A DNA stretch of 7,630 nucleotides from contig JAGZXV010000240.1 in the NCBI GenBank assembly GCA_018378255.1, positions 1 through 7,630 of the forward strand, read 5' to 3'. Below the pieces are notes generated by a model. The model saw only the letters and a program-made list of their open reading frames with translations. It searched no databases and was not told where the DNA came from. Position 1 is the first letter of the stretch, and each line of letters opens with the position of its first letter. Origin of the DNA: Clostridiaceae bacterium. GTDB taxonomy: Bacteria > Bacillota > Clostridia > Lachnospirales > Lachnospiraceae. The translations under genes and the position numbers were made by a program. Of this stretch, positions 1 through 5,854 are shown one piece after another.

Positions 1-381
1 GGGGCTGCAATAGCGATCGCTTTTGGATTTGCAGTTTTGGGATTAATTCAGCTGATAAAGCGTAAAAGCATTCGGAACGTGGATTTACGCATTCTGTTGC
101 TCGGTGCGTTTTACTTTACAGTCATTGCTTTTTATGTTTTCTTTGAATTTGAAATCGTCAATTACAGGCCGGTTATCCTCTCTCAAAGTTTAGAAGCATC
201 TTACCCATCCTCACATACAATGATTGTAATTTGTATCATGGTAACAGTGATTGGGAGGCTAATATCGGGAGTACATTGGTTTACTGACATTGTGGCAGGC
301 ATCTTACTTTCCTCAGCGTTAGTTGCCCTATACTGTTCTGCTTTAAAATGGGTAGAGGAGAAGCGCAGCGAAGAATTATAA
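1..381 (+). CDS. PAP2-family membrane phosphatase, C-terminal part (5' end outside window)
   Basis: The frame is open from base 1 and ends at TAA 379-381, giving about 126 residues of a C-terminal part. An internal TTG at 37 could be mistaken for a start, but the frame is open upstream of it. The signature blocks of type 2 phosphatidic acid phosphatases appear in order: NYRP (end of motif 1), SYPSSHT (motif 2, a variant of PSGH with its histidine) and R-x3-GVHWFTD (motif 3, with the catalytic His and Asp). Hydrophobic stretches lie between them (LLLGAFYFTVIAFYVFF, MIVICIMVTVIG, GILLSSALVALY), as expected for a multi-pass enzyme. Family members dephosphorylate lipid phosphates or undecaprenyl pyrophosphate; the substrate here cannot be told. 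A charged tail (WVEEKRSEEL) ends the protein. It is separated from the next gene by a promoter, so it is probably not part of the carboxylate locus. Confidence 0.88.
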   Translation, partial: GAAIAIAFGFAVLGLIQLIKRKSIRNVDLRILLLGAFYFTVIAFYVFFEFEIVNYRPVILSQSLEASYPSSHTMIVICIMVTVIGRLISGVHWFTDIVAGILLSSALVALYCSALKWVEEKRSEEL

Positions 382-397
382 AACGGTATGTGAAATA

Positions 398-420
398 ATA
401 GATAATAAATATAGATAATA
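398..420 (+). repeat. Tandem direct repeat of ATAGATAATA just upstream of a promoter
   Basis: The 10-mer ATAGATAATA occurs at 398-407 and again at 411-420, a 13-base period. It lies immediately upstream of the -35 box at 426-431. It could be a regulator site or an UP-like AT-rich element, or a chance result of low-complexity DNA. Confidence 0.4.
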
Positions 421-425
421 TGTCT

Positions 426-454
426 TTGACTGCCCAGAATGATTAGGTTATAGT
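426..454 (+). promoter_or_regulatory. Sigma70-type promoter for the RraA-family gene
   Basis: TTGACT (426-431) and TATAGT (449-454) are separated by exactly 17 bases; each box matches the consensus at five of six positions. Transcription would start near 461, leaving a leader of about 67 bases before the ATG at 528. This is the best-looking promoter in the window and suggests expression without an obligatory activator. Confidence 0.65.
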
Positions 455-464
455 GGAATAAAAT

Positions 465-497
465 GGATGGCCGCCGGTATAAAAACGCTGTCCTTTT
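465..497 (+). promoter_or_regulatory. Weak leader hairpin followed by a short T run
   Basis: GGATGGC (465-471) can pair with GCTGTCC (487-493), including two G-U pairs, around a 15-base loop, and is followed by TTTT (494-497). It lies between the promoter and the ATG at 528, so it could be a leaky attenuator or a remnant terminator for the upstream phosphatase gene. The stem is weak and the T run short. Confidence 0.22.
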
Positions 498-527
498 ACA
501 AAAATACAAAATGATTGGAGAACATTT

Positions 528-1112
528 ATGTACGGTTATAGAATTAACGAAGAGATAAAAAGACCGGAGAAAGAACTTTTAAAACAGTTTGAGCCGTTTA
601 CAACGGCGGATCTGTGTGATGGCTGCGTCGTTTTTGACGCCATGGATTATCAGATTAAACCCTATATTTCAACAAAAAAAATCATCGGCCCGGCAGTTAC
701 GGTGAAAGTACCTTCAGGGGAAGGGGATATTGTGGTAAAAGCGATCCAATTGGCCCGGGAAGGGGATATTATCGTCATTGCAGGCCATGGAAACTGCGCC
801 AGTTCCTATTGGGGGGACAAGCGGAGTGAAATGGCTCAGAAATCAGGCGTGGCGGGAGTTGTGGTAGACGGTGCGTTCCGGGATTTTGAAGGATGTAAGG
901 AAGTTGGGCTCCCCATTTTTGCCAAGGGGCTGACTAACGGATCTGCGGTTAAATCGGGAATGGGAGAGATCAATGTGCCTGTAAGCTGCGGCCAAGTTGT
1001 GGTGAATCCGGGGGATATCATTGTCGGAGACGTAAACGGCGTCTGTGTAATCCCCCAGGAGTATGCACAGGAAATCATAGAGAATACGAAAAAGAAGCTG
1101 GGGCTTGTTTAA
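528..1112 (+). CDS. RraA-family aldolase/decarboxylase (HMG/CHA aldolase-like)
   Basis: This 194-residue protein belongs to the RraA fold family, which includes the RNase E inhibitor RraA and the divalent-metal class II pyruvate aldolases acting on 4-hydroxy-4-methyl-2-oxoglutarate or 4-carboxy-4-hydroxy-2-oxoadipate. Family aldolases also decarboxylate oxaloacetate. Visible features are TTADLCDG near residue 25, the active-site stretch around WGDKRSEMAQKSGVAG (95-110) and VVVDGAFRD (111-119). In the last, R118 and D119 match the catalytic Arg and metal-linked Asp of the aldolases. The closing block is GDIIVGDVNGVCVIP (162-176), with Asn170 where Asp is usual. It is longer than E. coli RraA (about 160 aa) and shorter than typical HMG aldolases (about 230 aa). 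The start has TTGGAGAA upstream with GGAG seven bases from the ATG. A metabolic role is favoured over RNase E control because of the carboxylate-catabolism neighbours; the exact substrate is open. Confidence 0.85.
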   Translation: MYGYRINEEIKRPEKELLKQFEPFTTADLCDGCVVFDAMDYQIKPYISTKKIIGPAVTVKVPSGEGDIVVKAIQLAREGDIIVIAGHGNCASSYWGDKRSEMAQKSGVAGVVVDGAFRDFEGCKEVGLPIFAKGLTNGSAVKSGMGEINVPVSCGQVVVNPGDIIVGDVNGVCVIPQEYAQEIIENTKKKLGLV

Positions 1113-1135
1113 AAATCCATTCCCGCCATCTGCAC

Positions 1136-1201
1136 GCCCTGTTTTGCGTCATAGTTGATTCCCATTCAGTCTATGATACCCCGGCTTTCCTGCAAAACGG
1201 C
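1136..1201. repeat. Long imperfect nested hairpin in the intergenic gap
   Basis: The outer arms are GTTTTGC (1141-1147) with GCAAAAC (1192-1198), extended by GCC (1136-1138) with GGC (1199-1201) across a two-base bulge. Nested inside is a perfect six-pair stem, TCATAG (1149-1154) with CTATGA (1171-1176), and a further TGA/TCA pairing. No T run follows on either strand, so it is not a standard terminator. It may be a structured 3' UTR or one copy of an interspersed palindromic repeat. No second copy is seen in this window. Confidence 0.45.
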
Positions 1202-1214
1202 TGAAATATATGTT

Positions 1215-1277
1215 TATACATGCATGAAAAGTATATAGAATTATGTATTTTTATTTATGAATAAAAAAGAGTACAAT
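1215..1277 (+). promoter_or_regulatory. Putative activator-dependent promoter region of the dehydrogenase-hydratase-LysR operon
   Basis: The best -10 candidate is TACAAT (1272-1277); no good -35 sits 16-18 bases upstream, which is usual for activator-dependent promoters. Two dyads lie upstream. TATAC-N11-GTATA (1215-1235) is centred about 59 bases before the expected start near 1284. TTATT-N4-AATAA (1251-1264) overlaps the -35 position. This spacing fits the distal and proximal sites of LysR-type activators. The region is very AT-rich, so chance dyads are likely and the assignment is tentative. Confidence 0.3.
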
Positions 1278-1324
1278 AATTTTAGAATAGTTGATAATTA
1301 TTATATGTTGAGGAGGATTCATGT

Positions 1325-2512
1325 ATGGAAAACATCAAAGCGGCACAGGAAAAATTCGGCGAATTGATTCAGTCAGAGTATGCCAGAATAGAGCGGATGA
1401 AAGCGGACAGGGAAATCACTGATTTTTCCAAATTGGATGAGATTGTGGTCGGAATACTGCCGGGAGACGGGATCGGGCCGATTATCATGGAACAGGCCCT
1501 GCGGGTATTAAAAAACCTTATGGAAGAAGAGATCGGTTCAGGAAAGTTGAAGCTCCGTTTGATTGAAGGAATGACTATTGAGAACCGGGCGGCAAAGCTC
1601 CAGAGCCTTCCGGATGAAGTATTCGAACAGGTGAAACAGTGCAATGTGATCGTCAAAGGCCCTATGGTGACCCCGAGGGCGTCTGATCCATGGCCCAATC
1701 TTGTCAGCGCCAACAGTCTGCTGAGACGGGGACTGGAGCTGTTTGCTGCGGTAAGGCCCATTAAAATACCGGACAAGGGAATCGACTGGACTTTCTTCAG
1801 AGAAAATATAGAAGGAGAATACATATGGGGCAATAAGGGCATTCAGGTCAACGATGATCTGGCGGTTGATTTCAAGGTACAGACCAAACAGGGAAGTGAA
1901 AGAATCGCAAGGGCTGCGTTCGAATTTGCCCGTAAAAACGGAAAAAAGAATGTTACAATCGTTACGAAAGCCAATATTGTGAAGCTGGCCGACGGCAATT
2001 TCATTAAGGAAGTCCGCAGAGTGGGAGAAGAATATCCTGAGATTGAGATACAGGAACGATTGGTAGACGCCATGTGCGCCAAGATGCTGGATCCGGAATT
2101 CAATGCCGGCATCGAAGTGGTGGTGCTGCCAAATCTGTACGGGGATATTGTTACCGACATTGCGGCCGAGCACCAGGGGGGTCTGGGAACCGCTTCTTCC
2201 TCCAATATCGGCAATAAATACGCTATGTTTGAAGCTATCCATGGAACTGCTCCCTACTTAATGGAACACGGACGGGGAGAATATGCAGATCCATGCAGTC
2301 TGATCAGGGCTATGGGCATGATGATGGCGCATATCGGCTATGGGGACAGGAAAGAGCTGCTGGATGAGGCTCTTGATATCTGTACCCTGACGGAACGGAA
2401 AGTTGTGCTGACTACGCTGAAAGAGGATGCCAGTGCGGCAGAATTCACCGGTTACCTGCTGGATACCATTGATGTGCTCAAGCAGAATAAGAATGGAACA
2501 GGTGGAAACTGA
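1325..2512 (+). CDS. Isocitrate/isopropylmalate dehydrogenase-family beta-decarboxylating oxidoreductase
   Basis: A 395-residue protein of the NAD(P)-dependent isocitrate/isopropylmalate dehydrogenase family, which oxidises a 2-hydroxy-3-carboxy acid and releases CO2. The N-terminal nucleotide-fold motif is GILPGDGIGP (43-52). Residues matching E. coli Icd catalytic and substrate positions are present: T116, S128, N130 and R134 (in SANSLLRR), R144, R159 in FREN, Y166, K215 (TKAN), and metal-binding D248, D274 and D278 (YGDIVTD). Ser and Asn in the substrate loop point to an isocitrate-like rather than isopropylmalate-like acid. After HGTAP (306-310) the cofactor-determining pair is Tyr311-Leu312, neither the Lys-Tyr of NADP enzymes nor the Asp-Ile type of NAD enzymes. 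AGGAGG at 1311-1316 sits eight bases before ATG 1325; the out-of-frame ATG at 1321 is too close. The stop is one base before the hydratase start, so the two are co-translated partners. Confidence 0.9.
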   Translation: MENIKAAQEKFGELIQSEYARIERMKADREITDFSKLDEIVVGILPGDGIGPIIMEQALRVLKNLMEEEIGSGKLKLRLIEGMTIENRAAKLQSLPDEVFEQVKQCNVIVKGPMVTPRASDPWPNLVSANSLLRRGLELFAAVRPIKIPDKGIDWTFFRENIEGEYIWGNKGIQVNDDLAVDFKVQTKQGSERIARAAFEFARKNGKKNVTIVTKANIVKLADGNFIKEVRRVGEEYPEIEIQERLVDAMCAKMLDPEFNAGIEVVVLPNLYGDIVTDIAAEHQGGLGTASSSNIGNKYAMFEAIHGTAPYLMEHGRGEYADPCSLIRAMGMMMAHIGYGDRKELLDEALDICTLTERKVVLTTLKEDASAAEFTGYLLDTIDVLKQNKNGTGGN

Positions 2513-2513
2513 T

Positions 2514-4763
2514 ATGATAAAATTGACGGATCACGGCGTGTTTTTGACGCCGGATGGACAGGCGGCGTCAAACTGTGATATAACAAAAGAAGAAGCCATG
2601 AAAAATACCATGGCATATACCGTTTTAGAAGCCCATAACCAGAGCGGCAGTATGGAACAGCTCTGTCTCAGGTTTGACGCGCTGGTTTCCCCGGACAACA
2701 ACTATGTGAACATCCTGCAGACCGCCAGGGCCGGCGGACTTAAAAAATTTCCGGTTCCCTATGTGCTTTCCAACTGCCACCACACCTTATGCGCTGTCGG
2801 AGGCACCATCAATGAGGACGATCATGTATTCGGGCTGGGCAATGCGAGAAAGTACGGAGGCATTTTCGTCCCCCCATACAGAGCAGTGCTTCACCAGTAT
2901 ATGAGGGAAATGATGGCAGGAGGGGGGCGGATGATCCTGGGCTCCGACAGCCACACCCGCTATGGCGTCCTGGGCACCATGGGAATCGGAGAAGGCGGCG
3001 GAGAAGTGGTAAAACAGCTTCTGTCCAAAACCTATGACATTAAAATGCCTCCTGTGGTGGCTGTGAAGCTGACCGGTTTTCCAAGCCCCGGCGTAGGCCC
3101 TCAGGATGTGGCCCTGGCGCTGATCGGCGCCACATTTAAAAGCGGCTTTGTAAAAAATAAGATTCTAGAATTTGTGGGAGAAGGCATAAATGGGCTCAGC
3201 GTAGAGTACCGGATGGGAATTGACGTTATGACTACGGAAAGCGCCGCCTTAAGCAGCATTTGGTGTACGGACGGGAAGGTGAAGGAGTACCTGTCCATGC
3301 ATGAGAGGGAATCCGATTACAGGGAAATGAAGCCCTCAGGTACGGCATACTATGACAGCTTAATCGAGATCGATTTGTCTACCATAGAATGTATGATGGC
3401 CCTTCCCTTCCACCCCAGCAATGTCTGCACTATCCGGGAATTTAAGGAAAACCCGGAAAAATATCTGAGGAAGGCGGAAGAGGAGGGGCAGAAGATCAAA
3501 GGGGAATCCGGTAAAAAGTTTGAACTCCTGAATAAACTGACAGATGGAAAACTCCATATAGACCAGGCCCTTGTCAGCGGCTGCAGCGGCGGCATGTTTG
3601 AAAATATAGCGGCCATGACGGATATACTGGAAGGCTGCGCCATTAGCGGAAACCAGCCGGGGCTGGGCATTAACCCGGCCAGCCAGCCTATATATCTGGA
3701 TCTGGTCCAAAAGGGGATTGCGGGCCGTCTGACGGTAGCTGGAGCGGTTATGCGGCCGGCCATCTGCGGACCCTGTTTCGGCGTGACCGATGTGCCTGCG
3801 GACAATCAGTTGAGCATCCGCCATACCACCAGAAATTACCCTAACCGGGAAGGCTCAAAACTGGGCCAGAACCAGATGGCGGCGGTCATTTTGATGGATG
3901 CCCGTTCCATAGCGGCAACTGTGCGAAACGGCGGAGTGCTGACGGCAGCTTCAGAGCTGGAGGTTGAATATAAAAATCCGCAGTATCATTTTAATCCGCA
4001 GATTTATAAAAACCAGGTATTTGATAATTTTGGAAAGGCCAATCCGGAGGAAAAACTGCAGATGGGCCCGAATATTGCGGACTGGCCTGAGATGTATCCG
4101 TTAACCAGGCATTTGCTGCTGAAAACGGCCGGAGCCTATGAAGGATCGGTCACAACTGATGAACTGATTCCTTCCGGAGACGCTTCCTCTTACCGTTCGA
4201 ACCCGGATAAAATATCGGAATATATGATGATGAGCCGGGATCCTGGATATGTGGACAGAGCGAAGGAAATCCGGGAAATGGATCGTCTGAGAAGACAGGG
4301 AAAGCCGGCAGATGATCCGGTCTGCAGCAGGCTTCTTGCAAAGATCTGCCGGGAAACAGGCTGCGGTGAGCAGGATATCACCATCGGAAGCCTTATGGCC
4401 GGTCATCAGATCGGAGACGGTTCCTCCCGGGAACAGGCCGCCAGCTGCCAAAAGGTGCTGGGCGGCTATGCCAATCTGGCCAATGAATATGCGACGAAAA
4501 GATACCGTTCCAACCTGATCAACTGGGGAATACTGCCCCTGTTAACCGGGGAACGGATTGAGGTTAAAAATGGAGACTGGCTGTTTATTAAAGACGCGGC
4601 TTCTGCGGTGGAATCCGGGGCGGAATCCATAACGGCAGAATTGCTGGATTCTGAAACCGGAACGGTTAAGGGCAGTATAAATTGTACTTTGGGAGAACTG
4701 ACAAAAGACGAGAGAAAGATTCTGCTGTCAGGGTGCCTGATTAACTTTTATGGAGAAAAATAA
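2514..4763 (+). CDS. ybhJ: Aconitase-superfamily hydratase, YbhJ type
   Basis: A 749-residue protein resembling E. coli YbhJ (about 753 aa, putative hydratase of unknown substrate) over its whole length, with blocks such as GSDSHTRYG, FHPSNV, IRHTTRNYPNREGSK, TTDELIPSG, SSYRSNP and ATKRYRSN. Cysteines 357 (SGCSGG), 418 and 421 (CGPC) match the three [4Fe-4S] ligands of aconitase. Asp145-Ser146-His147, Arg440, Arg445, Asp549, Arg561 and Ser637-Ser638-Arg639 in the C-terminal swivelling domain also match aconitase active-site residues. Differences are His89 for aconitase Asp100, Arg233 for Asn258, Asp237 for Glu262 and Thr439 for Asn446. It probably catalyses dehydration/rehydration of a citrate-like acid other than citrate. 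ATG 2514 is preferred because AGGTGG (2500-2505) lies eight bases upstream; the in-frame ATG at 2493 has only weak ribosome-site sequence and would overlap the dehydrogenase gene. It is a cytosolic enzyme needing an Fe-S cluster. Confidence 0.93.
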   Translation: MIKLTDHGVFLTPDGQAASNCDITKEEAMKNTMAYTVLEAHNQSGSMEQLCLRFDALVSPDNNYVNILQTARAGGLKKFPVPYVLSNCHHTLCAVGGTINEDDHVFGLGNARKYGGIFVPPYRAVLHQYMREMMAGGGRMILGSDSHTRYGVLGTMGIGEGGGEVVKQLLSKTYDIKMPPVVAVKLTGFPSPGVGPQDVALALIGATFKSGFVKNKILEFVGEGINGLSVEYRMGIDVMTTESAALSSIWCTDGKVKEYLSMHERESDYREMKPSGTAYYDSLIEIDLSTIECMMALPFHPSNVCTIREFKENPEKYLRKAEEEGQKIKGESGKKFELLNKLTDGKLHIDQALVSGCSGGMFENIAAMTDILEGCAISGNQPGLGINPASQPIYLDLVQKGIAGRLTVAGAVMRPAICGPCFGVTDVPADNQLSIRHTTRNYPNREGSKLGQNQMAAVILMDARSIAATVRNGGVLTAASELEVEYKNPQYHFNPQIYKNQVFDNFGKANPEEKLQMGPNIADWPEMYPLTRHLLLKTAGAYEGSVTTDELIPSGDASSYRSNPDKISEYMMMSRDPGYVDRAKEIREMDRLRRQGKPADDPVCSRLLAKICRETGCGEQDITIGSLMAGHQIGDGSSREQAASCQKVLGGYANLANEYATKRYRSNLINWGILPLLTGERIEVKNGDWLFIKDAASAVESGAESITAELLDSETGTVKGSINCTLGELTKDERKILLSGCLINFYGEK

Positions 4764-4768
4764 AATTT

Positions 4769-5647
4769 ATGACGCTTTTACAATTGAACTATTTTTGCAG
4801 GGCATATGAGGCGGGCAGCGTAACAAAAGCCGCCCAGGAACTGTTTGTCACCCAGCCCACCATATCTTCCGCCATCCGGGAGTTGGAGAAGGAATATGGC
4901 TGTAATCTGCTGGACAGAAACGGCAAAGGCATGGTTTTAACGGAGATGGGCAGGATTTTTTATCAGCAGGCATCTCTGCTCTTAAACTATGCGGAGGATT
5001 TTTCTAAACAGATGCATGAGGCGGCCGACCAGACCAGATATGTTAAGCTGGGACTGACCCGGTCTGTAGGTTCCAACGTATACGCGGAATTTTTTGCCCA
5101 CTGTGTTTTCCAGTATCCTGATATGAATGTGGTAACAAAGCCGGGGGCATCGGTGGTGCTGTTTGAGGAATTGAGGCGGCAGCATCTCGATCTCATCATC
5201 GTGCCCAGGCAGGAGGATGAGGATTTCAGCAATCTGGAAGCGGTTGAACTCAAAAGAACCAATATGCTGGTCTGCATGTCCGGACATCACCGTCTGGCAG
5301 ATAAGAAAAGCCTTACCGTTCCGATGATACTCAATGAAAAAATGGTTTCCACCATCAATGATGACAACAAAACAAAGGTACTCAACCGCCTGTTTGCAGA
5401 ATACGGTGCTGTTCCCAATATTATAGAGCGTTATGACCAGTTAAACCTGGCGGTTAATATGATATTAAACGATGTGGCCATTGGATTTTTCCCGGAAGAG
5501 GGGGTAATGCGCTATAATGGAATAGTGGGAATTCCCCTGGAAGAAGAGGCTGAAATCGAAGTGCTCCTTGTCTGGAACAAGGCTGCGAAGAAAAAACCCG
5601 AGGTCCGAAAGTTCATAAAAAGCATTAGAGAATTTTATGCCAGATAA
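4769..5647 (+). CDS. LysR-type transcriptional regulator
   Basis: A full-length 292-residue LysR-type regulator. The N-terminal winged helix-turn-helix is clear: MTLLQLNYFCRAYEAGSVTK followed by AAQELFVTQPTISSAIRELE, then the wing with LLDRNGKGMVLTEMG (residues 1-61). A linker helix follows, then an effector-binding domain of the periplasmic-binding-protein fold (about 90-290). It starts five bases after the hydratase stop, so it is made from the same transcript and its level would follow operon induction, unlike the more common divergent arrangement. The ribosome site GGAGAA (4752-4757) lies inside the hydratase end and is rather far (11 bases) from the ATG, suggesting low translation. By context it should respond to a tricarboxylate or pathway intermediate and act on the operon and transporter promoters; neither effector nor target is shown by sequence. 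Confidence 0.94.
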   Translation: MTLLQLNYFCRAYEAGSVTKAAQELFVTQPTISSAIRELEKEYGCNLLDRNGKGMVLTEMGRIFYQQASLLLNYAEDFSKQMHEAADQTRYVKLGLTRSVGSNVYAEFFAHCVFQYPDMNVVTKPGASVVLFEELRRQHLDLIIVPRQEDEDFSNLEAVELKRTNMLVCMSGHHRLADKKSLTVPMILNEKMVSTINDDNKTKVLNRLFAEYGAVPNIIERYDQLNLAVNMILNDVAIGFFPEEGVMRYNGIVGIPLEEEAEIEVLLVWNKAAKKKPEVRKFIKSIREFYAR

Positions 5648-5653
5648 AATCAT

Positions 5654-5710
5654 AATTTCCGTATCTTCCCTTATTTTAAGAAAAATATTGGGGAGTGCGG
5701 AAATTTTTTT
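5654..5710 (+). terminator. Strong intrinsic terminator after the LysR gene
   Basis: AATTTCCG (5654-5661) pairs perfectly with CGGAAATT (5698-5705). A second stem, CTTCCC with GGGGAG (one G-U pair), and an AT-rich TATTTT/AAAATA top stem extend the fold after a small internal loop. A run of seven T (5704-5710) follows. It begins seven bases after the stop codon and separates the enzyme-regulator operon from the transporter unit. Confidence 0.88.
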
Positions 5711-5727
5711 ATGGAAAAACCATAAAA
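5707..5727. promoter_or_regulatory. Perfect inverted repeat, candidate operator upstream of the transporter promoter
   Basis: TTTTATGG (5707-5714) and CCATAAAA (5720-5727) are perfect eight-base inverted arms around AAAAA. The centre at 5717 lies about 75 bases upstream of the predicted transcription start near 5792, a common place for the recognition site of a LysR-type activator. The left arm shares bases with the terminator T run, so part of the symmetry could be incidental. Confidence 0.42.
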
Positions 5728-5756
5728 TTTATTTATAAAACGAAAATTTGATTAAT

Positions 5757-5785
5757 TTTACAAAACAGCCGTTATCCCGTAAGAT
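5757..5785 (+). promoter_or_regulatory. Sigma70-type promoter for the transporter gene
   Basis: TTTACA (5757-5762) matches five of six -35 positions and TAAGAT (5780-5785) four of six -10 positions, with a 17-base spacer. Transcription would begin near 5792, giving a leader of about 63 bases. The weak -10 box and the inverted repeat upstream are compatible with activation. Confidence 0.5.
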
Positions 5786-5793
5786 GAAGCTAT

Positions 5794-5816
5794 CAACATT
5801 TCGCCGGTGCGAATTG
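5794..5816 (+). promoter_or_regulatory. Small hairpin at the 5' end of the transporter mRNA
   Basis: TTCGC (5800-5804) pairs with GCGAA (5809-5813) around the loop CGGT, and CAA (5794-5796) with TTG (5814-5816) across a three-base bulge. If transcription starts near 5792 this sits at the very 5' end and may protect the message. It has no T run and does not cover the ribosome site at 5841-5846. Confidence 0.35.
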
Positions 5817-5854
5817 GAAAATACATTTAGGGGAAATTGAAGGAGGTATTTGTT

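Noticed and set aside
1136..1201. Intrinsic terminator after the RraA-family gene
   Set aside because: The fold is long and imperfect and no T run follows on either strand.
1321..1324. ATG at 1321 as an alternative start for the dehydrogenase
   Set aside because: It is out of frame, only four bases from AGGAGG, and opens a frame that ends after about 30 codons.
1538..2242. Long reverse-strand open frame of 234 codons opposite the dehydrogenase
   Set aside because: It is antisense to a clearly conserved enzyme, has no recognisable domain and no convincing ribosome site; the same holds for the other antisense frames over the hydratase, regulator and transporter.
2427..2513. Extended N-terminus for the hydratase inside the dehydrogenase gene
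   Set aside because: The extension is a frame shadow of the dehydrogenase end. The family N-terminus and a ribosome site eight bases away support ATG 2514; ATG 2493 is in frame but has poor ribosome-site sequence.
5748..5777. TTGATT as a -35 box for the transporter promoter
   Set aside because: At 17-18 bases downstream only GTTATC/TTATCC is found, a poor -10; TTTACA-N17-TAAGAT is better.
5837..5854. TTG 5837 as the transporter start
   Set aside because: It lies upstream of the AGGAGG at 5841-5846, which is ideally placed for ATG 5855.
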